Shown here piece after piece: positions 1 to 8,002 of a stretch of 32,673 bases of DNA. Under the pieces are notes generated by a model. That model had not been told where the DNA came from. It did no database searches and was given only the letters and a program-made list of their open reading frames with translations. Position 1 is the first letter of the stretch. Every line of letters starts with the position of its first letter. Origin of the DNA: Bacillota bacterium (GTDB lineage Bacteria > Bacillota > Clostridia > Christensenellales > Aristaeellaceae); contig JAEYAR010000120.1 of NCBI GenBank assembly GCA_023404715.1, positions 1 to 32,673 on the forward strand. Direction: 5' to 3'. A program made the translations under genes and the position numbers.

Positions 1-49
1 CACCTTGCCAAGGTGGATGTCGCGAGTTCGAATCTCGTCTACCGCTCCA
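1..49 (+). tRNA. tRNA-Gly (GCC), 5' part outside window
   Basis: The 3' part of a tRNA is visible. The anticodon arm has loop TTGCCAA, giving anticodon GCC. It is followed by a short variable loop, a T arm with loop TTCGAAT, the 3' acceptor strand CTACCGC, a T discriminator and an encoded CCA. The 5' acceptor strand and D arm lie before the window. It is the first visible member of a three-tRNA run. Confidence 0.9.
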
Positions 50-52
50 TTT

Positions 53-126
53 GCGGGTGTAGCTCAATGGTAGAGTTCCAGCCTTCCAAGCTGGCTACGT
101 GGGTTCGATTCCCATCACCCGCTCCA
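53..126 (+). tRNA. tRNA-Gly (TCC)
   Basis: Complete 74-nt cloverleaf with encoded CCA. The acceptor GCGGGTG pairs with CACCCGC, the anticodon stem CCAGC/GCTGG encloses loop CTTCCAA (anticodon TCC), and the T loop is TTCGATT. It lies three bases after the preceding tRNA-Gly, so the two are surely co-transcribed. Confidence 0.97.
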
Positions 127-162
127 ATAGGGTGCAGGAAAGGCCCACGCGCCCCATTTTAT

Positions 163-238
163 GCGCCATTAGCTCAGTTGGTAGAGCACCTGACTCTTAA
201 TCAGGGTGTCCCGGGTTCGAGCCCCTGATGGCGCACCA
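163..238 (+). tRNA. tRNA-Lys (CTT)
   Basis: Complete 76-nt cloverleaf with encoded CCA. The acceptor GCGCCAT pairs with ATGGCGC, the anticodon stem CCTGA/TCAGG encloses loop CTCTTAA (anticodon CTT), and the T loop is TTCGAGC. It is the last tRNA of the run and is followed directly by an intrinsic terminator. Confidence 0.97.
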
Positions 239-245
239 GAATCCG

Positions 246-273
246 AATCCGTCTCAAAAGAGACGGATTTTTT
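246..273 (+). terminator. Rho-independent terminator of the tRNA operon
   Basis: Perfect stem ATCCGTCTC/GAGACGGAT with an AAAA loop, followed by a run of T. It starts eight bases after the tRNA-Lys CCA end. Confidence 0.93.
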
Positions 274-279
274 GTGTGA

Positions 280-312
280 AAATGCGCGATTCCGAGACAT
301 CGGAGTCGCGCG
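280..312 (-). terminator. Probable terminator of the MerR gene
   Basis: Read on the minus strand, GCGCGA-C-TCCGA pairs with TCGGA-A-TCGCGC around a TGTC loop, followed by ATTTT. It sits just after the stop codon of the leftward MerR gene. The T tract is short, so efficiency is uncertain. Confidence 0.55.
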
Positions 313-324
313 TTTGGCGCTTGA

Positions 325-708
325 TTACGTCGGTTGCTTGAGCTGCGCCTCGACCTGCATCATCTGGTCCTCGTAACCGCATATTTTTATGTCCAGATTT
401 TTCAACACAGATTGCATTTCTTCGATGCGTGCGGCGATTTGCTGGCGCTGCTCGAGCAGCAGCGCCTTTCGCGCCTGCGCCGTCTCGTCCCCTTTTGCGA
501 ACAGCGCGACGTACTCCGCCAATGTCTCGATCGAGACGCCCGCGCCGCGCATACATTTGATGAATTCTACCCAGCGGCAATCCATCTCGGTATAATCCCG
601 AATGCCGCTGGCCGCGCGGTGAACGGGCGGAATCAGGCCGATACGTTCGTAATAGCGCAACGTATCCGCAGTAAGGCCATACTTTTTGGCAACATCCGCG
701 ATCGTCAT
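325..708 (-). CDS. MerR family transcriptional regulator
   Basis: A 127-residue DNA-binding regulator. The N-terminal winged helix-turn-helix (about residues 1-70) carries the family signature of a TIADVAKKYGLTADTLRYYE start and RDYTEMDCRWVEFI. A dimerisation helix rich in Q/E/R follows (about 75-120). There is no cysteine-rich metal-binding tail, so a metal sensor of the MerR/CueR type is unlikely; size and sequence resemble the small AdhR/NmlR-like stress regulators, whose effector cannot be read here. I use the internal ATG at 708 because GGAGG lies six bases before it; upstream in-frame starts lack a site. Its own promoter has the 19-bp spacer typical of MerR-controlled promoters, so autoregulation is inferred. 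No obvious target gene is co-transcribed. Confidence 0.9.
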   Translation of the reverse strand: MTIADVAKKYGLTADTLRYYERIGLIPPVHRAASGIRDYTEMDCRWVEFIKCMRGAGVSIETLAEYVALFAKGDETAQARKALLLEQRQQIAARIEEMQSVLKNLDIKICGYEDQMMQVEAQLKQPT

Positions 709-743
709 GGGAAACCTCCGATATCGACAAAGTTCTTTTCCAT

Positions 744-774
744 AGCATACCACCTAGGCGCCATGCCTTGTCAA
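744..774 (-). promoter_or_regulatory. MerR-type promoter, 19-bp spacer
   Basis: Minus strand: -35 TTGACA (769-774) and -10 TATGCT (744-749) are separated by 19 bp instead of 17, the overlong spacing that MerR-family activators correct by twisting DNA. The spacer contains AGGC-ATGGC-GCCT, a short inverted repeat that could be the operator. It drives the MerR gene starting at 708. Confidence 0.7.
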
Positions 775-869
775 GCCTTTATCCCTTTGGTGTAAAAATT
801 TTCATCACATAAAGATAAGTTTGCATACATTTCCAGAATTTGCGGCGAATTCTGTCAATATTAGCATAC

Positions 870-898
870 TTGCAATCGGGCGCGTTTTGTGATACCGT
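870..898 (+). promoter_or_regulatory. Weak sigma-A-like promoter
   Basis: TTGCAA (870-875), a 17-bp spacer, then TACCGT (893-898), placed 28 bp before the start of the discoidin-like gene. The -10 is poor, so this is tentative. Confidence 0.4.
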
Positions 899-926
899 AG
901 ATTTATCTTTTGGGAGGTGGAATACA

Positions 927-1712
927 ATGCCAACGATTCAGGTATTCAACGCAGGCCACCAGTGCCTCGCGCGTGCGGACCACGCGCTGGAGGTTTCACT
1001 GTTTTATGAGAACGCCTATCAGGCGGGGGATTATCTCTTGATCACGCTGGAAGACGATTGCCGCTTCGGTGCGGTCAAGGTGGATCAGGCCATGGCGGAG
1101 GCCGTTGTGTATATGCCCCTCGGCCGCATGGCCTATCGCATCGAACAGGGCGAGGGACGCCTGGCCTTTCCGCCGCAGGCGTTTGAAGGAACCCGCCACG
1201 TCATCACGGCGCGAACCTGTGCAGCGGCGGAGCAAAAGGTATACCGCAATGTCGCGCTCAATCCGGTGGACCAGCGCGGGGATGTGGAGTGCTATCCCCA
1301 TGCTACGGCCAATGTGGAAACACGGGGAGAAGCGGTCTTCGCCGCTCGCAACGTCATCGACGGCATGCGCCTCAACGACAGCCATGGCGAGTGGCCGTTT
1401 CAATCCTGGGGCATCGGCGCGCGCACAGACGCCTATCTGACGGTCGATTTCGGACGCCCCGTCGTCATAGACGCGATGGCGCTCACGCTAAGGGCGGACT
1501 TCCCGCACGACGCTTATTGGACGCAGGCGACGGTCGTTCTCTCGGATGGGACGGAGAAGACATTCCCGCTGCAGCAGGTGGCGGAGCGTCAACGCGTCGA
1601 GCTGGGGGCGCATACGGTCACCTGGATGCGCCTGGAGCAGCTGCAAAAATCGGACGATCCCTCCGCCTTCCCTGCACTGACGGAGTGGGAGATCTACGGA
1701 AGGGACGCGTAA
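927..1712 (+). CDS. Discoidin (F5/8 type C)-like carbohydrate-binding protein
   Basis: A 261-residue protein without signal peptide. I see a beta-rich N-terminal half and, from about residue 125, a galactose-binding/discoidin-like domain: an AxNVIDGMRLNDSHGEWP-type opening, the GIGARTDAYLTVDFG strand typical of F5/8-C sheets, WTQATVVLSDG in the middle and WEIYG at the end. Such domains bind glycans. The ATG at 927 is chosen because GGGAGGTGG precedes it by six bases; the frame is open further upstream but lacks a ribosome site. It lies 19 bp before the GH13 gene and is almost certainly co-transcribed with it, suggesting an intracellular helper in alpha-glucan handling. That role is inference. 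Confidence 0.7.
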   Translation: MPTIQVFNAGHQCLARADHALEVSLFYENAYQAGDYLLITLEDDCRFGAVKVDQAMAEAVVYMPLGRMAYRIEQGEGRLAFPPQAFEGTRHVITARTCAAAEQKVYRNVALNPVDQRGDVECYPHATANVETRGEAVFAARNVIDGMRLNDSHGEWPFQSWGIGARTDAYLTVDFGRPVVIDAMALTLRADFPHDAYWTQATVVLSDGTEKTFPLQQVAERQRVELGAHTVTWMRLEQLQKSDDPSAFPALTEWEIYGRDA

Positions 1713-1731
1713 AAGCGCTGGGGGTGGTTGC

Positions 1732-3486
1732 ATGAGAGCACTGAACTTGAGCGCGATCCTGCACATGCCATGGCTCGAATACAGGCATGCGCTTGCCGAC
1801 GGGCGCGTTTGCCTGCGCGTGCGCGTCGGGCGGGGGGACTTTGAAAGCATCGCTGCGCTGTACACAGAGGCGTATCTGGACGCGCCTGAAATGGAAACGC
1901 TCAAGGAAGCGCCGATGGCGCTGGCGTATCGCGACGAGCTGCACGACGTTTACGAGGCGGTCTTCGCGCCGGTAGATCCCCGCATCCGTTACTTTTTCCG
2001 CTTGGAGGAGGACGGCGCACGCTTTTATCTCGATCAGGACGGCATCTTCCCCGAAAGCCGTATGCGCAAGGGCGGACCGGTGTTTTTCCCTTATGCGTAC
2101 GCGTATGCGGCCGAAGAGAAGCCCCGCTGGGCGCGCGGCTGCGTGGGATATCAAATCTTTCCGGACCGATTTCGCCGCGAAGGTGGAGCGCAGGACGGGA
2201 CGGTCGAACCCTGGACGAGCGCAAACTACGCAAACGAATACCGCTTTGGCGGAAACCTCGCGGGCATCCGTGCAGCGATCCCTTATCTCAAAACGCTGGG
2301 CGTAGGCCTCGTCTACATGACGCCCATTTTCAGCTCCGACACGTCTCACCGCTACAATACGTTCGATTACTTTCAAATCGACCCGCTGCTCGGCACGCGG
2401 GAGGAGCTTGCCGCCCTGACGGACGATCTGCACGCGGCAGGCATCCGTATCATTCTCGACGGCGTGTTCAATCACTGCGGACTGGGCTTTGCGCCCTTTC
2501 AGGACGCGCTGAAAAACGGGAAGGATTCGGCCTTTTACGATTGGTTCTTCTTTGACGAACGATACGAATGCGGGTATCAAACGTTCGGCTATTGGCGCTA
2601 CATGCCCAAGCTGAACCTGCAAAACCCTCGGGCGCAGGCGTATTTCCTCTCTGTGGCGCGCTATTGGCTGGAAGCCTGCCGCGTGGACGGCTGGCGGCTG
2701 GACGTATCGCCGGAGGTATGGCCGGACTTTTGGCGCGCGCTGCGCAAGACGGTCAAGGCTGTGAATCCGCAGGCTCTGCTCGTCGCCGAATGCTGGGACG
2801 ACGCGCGCGAATGGCTGACCGTGGGCGACATGTTCGACAGCACGATGCATTACGTGCTATCCCGTTCGATGTGGGCTTTCTTTGCGGAGCGTGAAATTTC
2901 CCTGCAGACGTTTGACGCGCGAATTAACAAAGCGCTCGCGCTGTATCCGCACGGGACGCAGGAGGTGCTGTGGAATTTTCTCTCCAGCCACGATACGCCG
3001 CGCATAATCTCGCGCGGCGCGGGCGGCGAGCGAGGCCTGCGCATGGCGGCTTTTTTTCAGATGACACACCCAGGCGTGCCGATCGTCTACTATGGGGACG
3101 AGCTGGGCATGCGAGGCGGCCCGGATCCGGATTGCAGGCGGCCCATGGCCTGGGACCGTATTGAGGGTAACAGGCTGCTTTCGTATTACCGCCGCTTGAT
3201 CGCGCTGCGCAACGCGAATGCGCCGCTGCGCTGGGGCAGCTTTCGTACGCACGCGCTGCTGGGCGACGTATACGCCTACAGGCGCGAAACGGAGGATGAG
3301 ACCGCGCTGTGCGCGCTCAACACGGGCGACGAGCCCTGCGACGTGCTGTTGTCGCTTGAGGGCGCCTTTACGGGCGAGAAGCGCCTGCGCGACCTGCTCC
3401 GCGGCAAAATCTACCCCGTTACGGCGGGCGCCGTACGCCTGCGCCTGAAGGCGGGGGAGGGCGCGGTGCTGGGGTGCGAACTGTAA
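1732..3486 (+). CDS. Glycoside hydrolase family 13 (neopullulanase/cyclomaltodextrinase-like)
   Basis: A 584-residue cytoplasmic alpha-amylase-superfamily enzyme, expected to hydrolyse alpha-1,4/1,6 links in maltodextrins, cyclodextrins or pullulan. Residues 1 to about 125 form a beta-sandwich like the CBM34 module of the GH13_20 subfamily. The (beta/alpha)8 barrel follows, with region I DGVFNHCG (D243-N247-H248), nucleophile D324 in GWRLDV, acid/base E353 in VAECWD and transition-state D421 in SSHDTPR. A C-terminal beta domain ends in VLGCEL. All three catalytic acids are present. No signal peptide is visible, so the substrate must be imported. The ATG follows GGGGGTGG. It forms an operon with the discoidin-like gene. 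Exact specificity cannot be decided by eye. Confidence 0.92.
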   Translation: MRALNLSAILHMPWLEYRHALADGRVCLRVRVGRGDFESIAALYTEAYLDAPEMETLKEAPMALAYRDELHDVYEAVFAPVDPRIRYFFRLEEDGARFYLDQDGIFPESRMRKGGPVFFPYAYAYAAEEKPRWARGCVGYQIFPDRFRREGGAQDGTVEPWTSANYANEYRFGGNLAGIRAAIPYLKTLGVGLVYMTPIFSSDTSHRYNTFDYFQIDPLLGTREELAALTDDLHAAGIRIILDGVFNHCGLGFAPFQDALKNGKDSAFYDWFFFDERYECGYQTFGYWRYMPKLNLQNPRAQAYFLSVARYWLEACRVDGWRLDVSPEVWPDFWRALRKTVKAVNPQALLVAECWDDAREWLTVGDMFDSTMHYVLSRSMWAFFAEREISLQTFDARINKALALYPHGTQEVLWNFLSSHDTPRIISRGAGGERGLRMAAFFQMTHPGVPIVYYGDELGMRGGPDPDCRRPMAWDRIEGNRLLSYYRRLIALRNANAPLRWGSFRTHALLGDVYAYRRETEDETALCALNTGDEPCDVLLSLEGAFTGEKRLRDLLRGKIYPVTAGAVRLRLKAGEGAVLGCEL

Positions 3487-3529
3487 AAGAAAAAGAGAGC
3501 GCAAAGCGGTTTAATCGGCTTTGCGCTCT
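3484..3529 (-). terminator. Intrinsic terminator between convergent genes
   Basis: A 12-bp perfect stem AGAGCGCAAAGC/GCTTTGCGCTCT with a 10-base loop. On the minus strand it is followed by a T-rich tail (CTCTTTTTCTTTT), so it mainly terminates the leftward membrane-protein operon. The stem can also stop the GH13 transcript from the other side. Confidence 0.85.
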
Positions 3530-3542
3530 TCGTCATATGGGC

Positions 3543-4817
3543 CTATTGCCCCGCGGTATATACGTTTTTCTCGATGACGGCGCTGTGGCGCAGCGAGAGC
3601 TGGCTATCCAGAAACTGCAGGTACGAGCCCGGCGTGATGACGCCGTTACCCTGCAAAAGATCCATTCCCGCTGCGCCCACGAGCAGCTCGGCCAGGACGA
3701 CGCAGTTGGTCTTAAGCAAATTGTACGTGCGGTAGGGCCCGCGGGAGACCTTGCCGTACACACAGCCCGTCTCGCGGCGCATGAGGTAGGTATAGTCTTG
3801 CGATAGGGGGAGCTTGACGTCGCGCCGCGGTTCCCACGGCGCGCACAGGGCGAGCAGCTCGTTCGCTTTGGCGAGAACGGCATCGGCTTGCTCGTCCGTG
3901 AGCGCGAGCACGAAGCCCATGAGCGTCTTTTTTTCAACCTGCGTGCTATAGCGGACGTAAGCATCGCGCTCACAATGCATGAACACGCCGTCGGAGAGCA
4001 GGGTGAAGAGCCGGGTGCTGCGTTGATCATAGCAGGCATAGGAATAGACCGTGTCGTCCAGGGCGATATCCACATGCCCAAAGCCCGCGGCCACCTGCCG
4101 CCCAAGGTGAAAGAAGATCTCCAGCCGGTGCGGCCGCCGCGCAGCGGACACGCGCGCATCGGGCTTGGCGCTTGGGCGCAGCACGTCGTTGACGGATGCG
4201 ACGAGGCGCTGCGGGATGAAGGCTGTGAGGAGCACGGGGAGCGCGACGCGCAGGCGGCGTTTCAGGCGGCCGCTGCTGATATCCGAGGCAAAAGCCTCGC
4301 GCAAAAAATCGCCAAACGAGCCCGCGGCGTAGAGGATAAAGTACACGCCGCAGATCGACGTCGCTGCCGGGAGGCCTGCAAAGGGCCGCGCGAGCAGCAG
4401 GACGGCAAACAGCAGGGTGACGAGTCCGACAAGCAGATGCTTGACCCACCCGCCCGAGCGGGAGTAAAGAAGCTGGGCGCAAAAGAAGAGGGAGATAACC
4501 GCGTTGGTAAGCGCCCAAATGCCTACGAGCATACCGGCGCCCGCGCCGAGCGTGCGCGGAAAACAGACCAGCACGAGGGCGGCGGCCAGGGAGAGCAGGC
4601 CGCGCAGCAGCGTGGTGCGCATGCGGCTATGCCGGCTGAACGCGTAGGCCCCGATGGAGAGCGCCGCGCTGACGAGGGCGGAGGCGACGAGAATCCGATA
4701 GAGGAAGGCGATGACGAAGTCGGGCGACGTAAAAAAGAGAACCCCCAGCGCCGCGAAGACGGCGGATTGCGCAAGCAGCCCCGCAGGCGTCGCGAGCAGC
4801 CTAAAGCGTTGTTTCAT
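3543..4817 (-). CDS. HdeD/DUF308-like membrane protein fused to a putative permuted papain-fold (NlpC/P60-like) domain
   Basis: A 424-residue protein. Residues about 10-205 are a chain of hydrophobic helices arranged like HdeD/DUF308 (paired helices with GALLFFTSP-, FPRTLGAGAGMLVGIW- and FILYAAGSF-type segments). After a basic linker, residues about 235-420 form a soluble domain with FGHVDIAL (H248) early and LLKTNCVVLAELL (C372) late. His-before-Cys followed by a helix is the order of circularly permuted NlpC/P60 enzymes (YiiX/LRAT group), acting on peptide or acyl bonds. That assignment is inferred from these motifs. The ATG at 4817 is preferred over an in-frame GTG at 4826 because a GCGGTG site lies six bases upstream. 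It follows the Gfo/Idh gene by 12 bp in one operon. Confidence 0.65.
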   Translation of the reverse strand: MKQRFRLLATPAGLLAQSAVFAALGVLFFTSPDFVIAFLYRILVASALVSAALSIGAYAFSRHSRMRTTLLRGLLSLAAALVLVCFPRTLGAGAGMLVGIWALTNAVISLFFCAQLLYSRSGGWVKHLLVGLVTLLFAVLLLARPFAGLPAATSICGVYFILYAAGSFGDFLREAFASDISSGRLKRRLRVALPVLLTAFIPQRLVASVNDVLRPSAKPDARVSAARRPHRLEIFFHLGRQVAAGFGHVDIALDDTVYSYACYDQRSTRLFTLLSDGVFMHCERDAYVRYSTQVEKKTLMGFVLALTDEQADAVLAKANELLALCAPWEPRRDVKLPLSQDYTYLMRRETGCVYGKVSRGPYRTYNLLKTNCVVLAELLVGAAGMDLLQGNGVITPGSYLQFLDSQLSLRHSAVIEKNVYTAGQ

Positions 4818-4829
4818 GCCATGCACCGC

Positions 4830-6116
4830 TTACAGGATGCGCATCGGCGCGATTTCAATCGCGCGGCCGCCGTCCTTGCGCGATTCCTCCGCCGCAAGGG
4901 CGGCCAGATGGCTTTCGACCGACGCCTCCAGCGTCGAAAGCGTGCCGCTGGGCTGGCCGCCGGAGGCGAGCATCTCCAGGAATTCTTCGACCATGCGGAT
5001 GTCGCCGCCCGCGTGCCCGGTGAGGTTATCGGCGAGCGTGCGCACGTCGATATGCTCGGCGGGGCCGTCAAAGGGCTCGACGTCGATCGTATTGTCGTGC
5101 ATGTCCGCGTGGATATCGCCGTGCGTGCCCATGATCCGCAGCGTGCGCCCGCCCTTTTTTGTAAACGCGCACATGGTAAAGCTGACCGTCTGGCCGTGTT
5201 CGAGCTCGAGATTTACGATCTGGTGGTCGACCACGTCGTTGTCGCAATGATAGACGCAACGTCCATAGGGGCCGTCCGCGAGGGCGGCCCGGATGCTTTG
5301 TTCATCCGGATGCAGCGTAAGGATATCGCAGGGCCATCCCGTATGCCCGTGCAGCACGCCGGTTTCCCTGTTCGTCAGATAGATCTTATAGGCATCGTAA
5401 GGGCAGCCCTCGCGCGCTTTGCAATCCTGGCAGCGCTCTGACGCGCCCTCCGGCGCCATATCGGGCCGGAAATGGCGCAACGAACCGAAGGAGGAGACGC
5501 GCGCGCAGCGGTCGCCCAGCAGCCAAAGGAGGATATCCATGTCGTGACAGCTCTTTTGCAGAATCATGGGGCTGGTATCCGCGGCGCGGCGCCAGTTGCC
5601 GCGCACGAAGCTGTGCGCCTGATGCCAATACTGCACGTTCTCGATCGACTGTACGGAGACGACTTCGCCGATGCGGCCCGCATCCAGGATCGACTTGAGC
5701 TTTTGAAAGAATGGCGTGTAGCGCAGCACGTGGCAGACGACGACCTGCCGTTTGGCACGGCGGGCCTCCTCCAACACGCGCTGGCATTCGCAGAGCAGGG
5801 GAGAGATCGGCTTTTCCAACAGCAGATGATAGCCCTTTTGCAGCGCGGGGATCGCATGGCCGACGTGCTGGCGATCCTGCGTACAGATGAAAAGCACGTC
5901 CGCGAGGCGCGGCTGCGCGAGCAGCTCTTCCGCGCTGGCAAAGCACCGCTCGCGCGCTACGCCATACAGGCTGGCGACCTCGTCGACCTTCTCAGGCACA
6001 ATGTCTGCGATGGCGACGATCTTCATCAAATCGGGACGGGCGTGCGCCATCGGCGCATAGGTATCCTTGCCGCGGCCTCCAAGGCCGACGATGGCCACAG
6101 TAACCGGTTTTTGCAT
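4830..6116 (-). CDS. Gfo/Idh/MocA family NAD(P)-dependent oxidoreductase
   Basis: A 428-residue dehydrogenase of the glucose-fructose oxidoreductase/inositol dehydrogenase family. The Rossmann fold opens with AIVGLGGRG (residues 8-16). LEKPISP (E101-K102-P103) is the family's EKP motif, and ILQKSCHDMDIL supplies the likely catalytic K188 and H191. A cysteine group, RCQDCKAREGCPYDA (C229, C232, C238), is found in a subgroup of these enzymes and may bind metal or be structural. The substrate is probably a sugar or polyol and is not predictable. The ATG at 6116 has GGAGGAT upstream; the open frame extends 20 codons further without a site. First gene of a leftward two-gene operon under a promoter carrying inverted repeats. 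Confidence 0.88.
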   Translation of the reverse strand: MQKPVTVAIVGLGGRGKDTYAPMAHARPDLMKIVAIADIVPEKVDEVASLYGVARERCFASAEELLAQPRLADVLFICTQDRQHVGHAIPALQKGYHLLLEKPISPLLCECQRVLEEARRAKRQVVVCHVLRYTPFFQKLKSILDAGRIGEVVSVQSIENVQYWHQAHSFVRGNWRRAADTSPMILQKSCHDMDILLWLLGDRCARVSSFGSLRHFRPDMAPEGASERCQDCKAREGCPYDAYKIYLTNRETGVLHGHTGWPCDILTLHPDEQSIRAALADGPYGRCVYHCDNDVVDHQIVNLELEHGQTVSFTMCAFTKKGGRTLRIMGTHGDIHADMHDNTIDVEPFDGPAEHIDVRTLADNLTGHAGGDIRMVEEFLEMLASGGQPSGTLSTLEASVESHLAALAAEESRKDGGRAIEIAPMRIL

Positions 6117-6144
6117 ATTGATATCCTCCGTTTGATGTGAAATA

Positions 6145-6184
6145 CACCTGCAAACATTATACCATTGCAGGTGCATCCCTGCAA
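6145..6184 (-). promoter_or_regulatory. Promoter with three-half-site operator (CCTGCAA)
   Basis: Minus strand: -35 TTGCAG (6179-6184), 17-bp spacer, -10 TATAAT (6156-6161). CACCTGCAA (6145-6153) and TTGCAGGTG (6165-6173) form a perfect 9-bp inverted repeat around the -10, and a third half-site CCTGCAA (6178-6184) overlaps the -35. A dimeric repressor bound here would block both promoter elements. It drives the Gfo/Idh and membrane hydrolase genes. Confidence 0.75.
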
Positions 6185-6211
6185 CGCCCGCTTTTTTTCC
6201 GGCCGCGCATG

Positions 6212-6220
6212 TGTTATACT
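6212..6220 (+). promoter_or_regulatory. Extended -10 promoter of rocB
   Basis: TGT-TATACT is an extended -10 without a recognisable -35, 48 bp upstream of the RocB-like start codon. It is divergent from the CCTGCAA promoter, about 30 bp away. Confidence 0.5.
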
Positions 6221-6268
6221 AATCGTCGGACAATATAATACGGGCGGGCTGAACGAGGAGGCATCCGG

Positions 6269-7894
6269 ATGAACGGAGAGCGGATGAGAAGAAACCTACA
6301 GACGCTGTGCGAGGTGGAAAGCGTCAGCCATACAGCCGGGGAACGCGCGTTCCCCGATGTTTTACGCCGGGTATTGCTTGAAATTCCTTATTTTGAGCAG
6401 ACCCCTGGAGCGATTGACGTCTTTCCCGTTTCTGCGCGCGACGAGGACGGCGAAATGCTCTTCGCATTGCTGCGCTGCAAGGAAGAGACCGGAAGGACGA
6501 TTCTGCTGCTCAGCCATTTCGACGTGGTGGGGGTAGAAGAGTACGGGGCCCTGAGGGCCGCGGCATTCGATCCGGAACGCTACACCCAGGCGCTGAGGGA
6601 GGGCGCGCTGCGCCTGCCGCGGGAGGCGCAAGCCGACCTGGACAGCGGCAATTATCTTTTCGGCCGGGGCGTATGCGACATGAAATGGGGCATTGCGGCG
6701 GACGTGGAGCTGCTGCACGCGTTTGGCGCGGCGCCGGGCGCGCTTTCGAGCAATCTGCTGCTGGTGAGCGTGCCCGATGAGGAGCGCAACTCCTGTGGCA
6801 TGGTCGGGGCGGTGGAAAGGCTGGAGAAATACGCCCTGGAGCACGGCCTTGACATCGCCTGCTGCGTGGTGAGCGAGCCGAACATCTCGCCGGAGCGCGA
6901 CGACGCCGTAAGACCCATGCACGTCGGCGCAGCGGGCAAGCTGATGCCCGCCTTTTACTGCGTGGGGAAGGAAACGCATGTGGGCGAGCCGTTTGCCGGA
7001 CTGGATCCAAACCTGCTGGCCTCGGCGATCACACGGGAGATGGAGCTTTCGCCGGCATTCATGGATGTGACGCCTTCCTTCTATACGCCCGCGCCGACCT
7101 GCTTAAAGCAGAGCGATTTAAAGACGGCGTATTCGGTGCAGACGCCCTGTGCAGCCTATGCGTACTTCAACGTCGTCACGGCGTTGAGCACGCCCGACGA
7201 GGTGATGCAGCGCATGCGCGGCGTAGCCCGGCGCGCGTTCGAGCAGGTGCTCGCAGACGTGCAGGAAAAGCGCGGCGCCTGCGAGCGGCGCGTGGGTAGG
7301 CCCATCGCCTGCGCGCGGTTTGAACCGCGCGTGGTCACATACCCTGAGCTGTGCGACGTGTGCCGCAAGGCGCATGGCGAGGCGTTTGACCGCGTGATGG
7401 CGGATTTTTTGCTGGAGCAGGAGGACGCGGACGTGCGCGACGCCAGCATCGCCGCGGTGGCCAAGGCGCACAGCCTATACCCGGACAGGGAGCCGCTGAT
7501 CGTGCTCTTCTATTGCCCACCGTATTACCCGCATGCAGCCGCGCCTGGGCGGGAAAGCCTTACGCTGCGCGCGTGCGAGCGCCTTATCCCGCAGGGGGAA
7601 CGGTTGGGGGAGAGGCTCACGATCGATCCGTGCTTCATGGGACTGACGGACATGTCATACCTTTCTTTGCGCGGCGACGTAGACGAGCGGGCGCTTGCGT
7701 CGTATTATCCGGTATGGGGCCGCCTGTACAGCCTGCCGCTCGCCGCCATGCGGCGGTTGGATATCCCCTTCATCAACTTTGGGCCGCTGGGCAAGGACGC
7801 GCACCGCTATACCGAGCGCGTGGATATCCCATACTCCTTTGGCAAAGCGCCGGGTTTGCTGCGGGAACTGGTGATGCTGCTGGCAAACGACTGA
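6269..7894 (+). CDS. rocB: RocB-like M20 family peptidase/deacylase
   Basis: A 541-residue M20 metallo-hydrolase of the long RocB type (Bacillus RocB is required for arginine use). The metal-binding motifs are LLSHFDVVG (H83, D85), GRGVCDMKWG (D137) and SVPDEERNS (E171, E172), with a large insert before the dimerisation part. The likely reaction is hydrolysis of an amide or peptide bond in a small amino-acid derivative; RocB itself has no firmly assigned substrate. The ATG at 6269 has GAGGAGG eight bases upstream. No other roc gene lies nearby, so a role in arginine catabolism is family-based only. Confidence 0.82.
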   Translation: MNGERMRRNLQTLCEVESVSHTAGERAFPDVLRRVLLEIPYFEQTPGAIDVFPVSARDEDGEMLFALLRCKEETGRTILLLSHFDVVGVEEYGALRAAAFDPERYTQALREGALRLPREAQADLDSGNYLFGRGVCDMKWGIAADVELLHAFGAAPGALSSNLLLVSVPDEERNSCGMVGAVERLEKYALEHGLDIACCVVSEPNISPERDDAVRPMHVGAAGKLMPAFYCVGKETHVGEPFAGLDPNLLASAITREMELSPAFMDVTPSFYTPAPTCLKQSDLKTAYSVQTPCAAYAYFNVVTALSTPDEVMQRMRGVARRAFEQVLADVQEKRGACERRVGRPIACARFEPRVVTYPELCDVCRKAHGEAFDRVMADFLLEQEDADVRDASIAAVAKAHSLYPDREPLIVLFYCPPYYPHAAAPGRESLTLRACERLIPQGERLGERLTIDPCFMGLTDMSYLSLRGDVDERALASYYPVWGRLYSLPLAAMRRLDIPFINFGPLGKDAHRYTERVDIPYSFGKAPGLLRELVMLLAND

Positions 7895-7911
7895 CTTTTG
7901 TGCGGAAGCGG

Positions 7912-7940
7912 TTGACGGATAGAGTAGAAACCTGTATAAT
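7912..7940 (+). promoter_or_regulatory. Sigma-A promoter of degV
   Basis: TTGACG (7912-7917), 17-bp spacer, TATAAT (7935-7940), with the DegV start 62 bp downstream. Close to consensus. Confidence 0.85.
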
Positions 7941-8002
7941 AAACTGTATAACATGGTATTGAAAACTATTTTTCCGCGGGCGGCGGTATTGGAGGAATGG
8001 CA

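Noticed and set aside
1618..2850. 410-codon leftward open frame inside the GH13 region
   Set aside because: Antisense shadow of the GH13 gene caused by high GC third positions.
3888..5441. 517-codon rightward open frame opposite the Gfo/Idh and membrane genes
   Set aside because: It lies antisense to two well-supported genes, has arginine- and glutamate-rich low-information sequence and no ribosome site.
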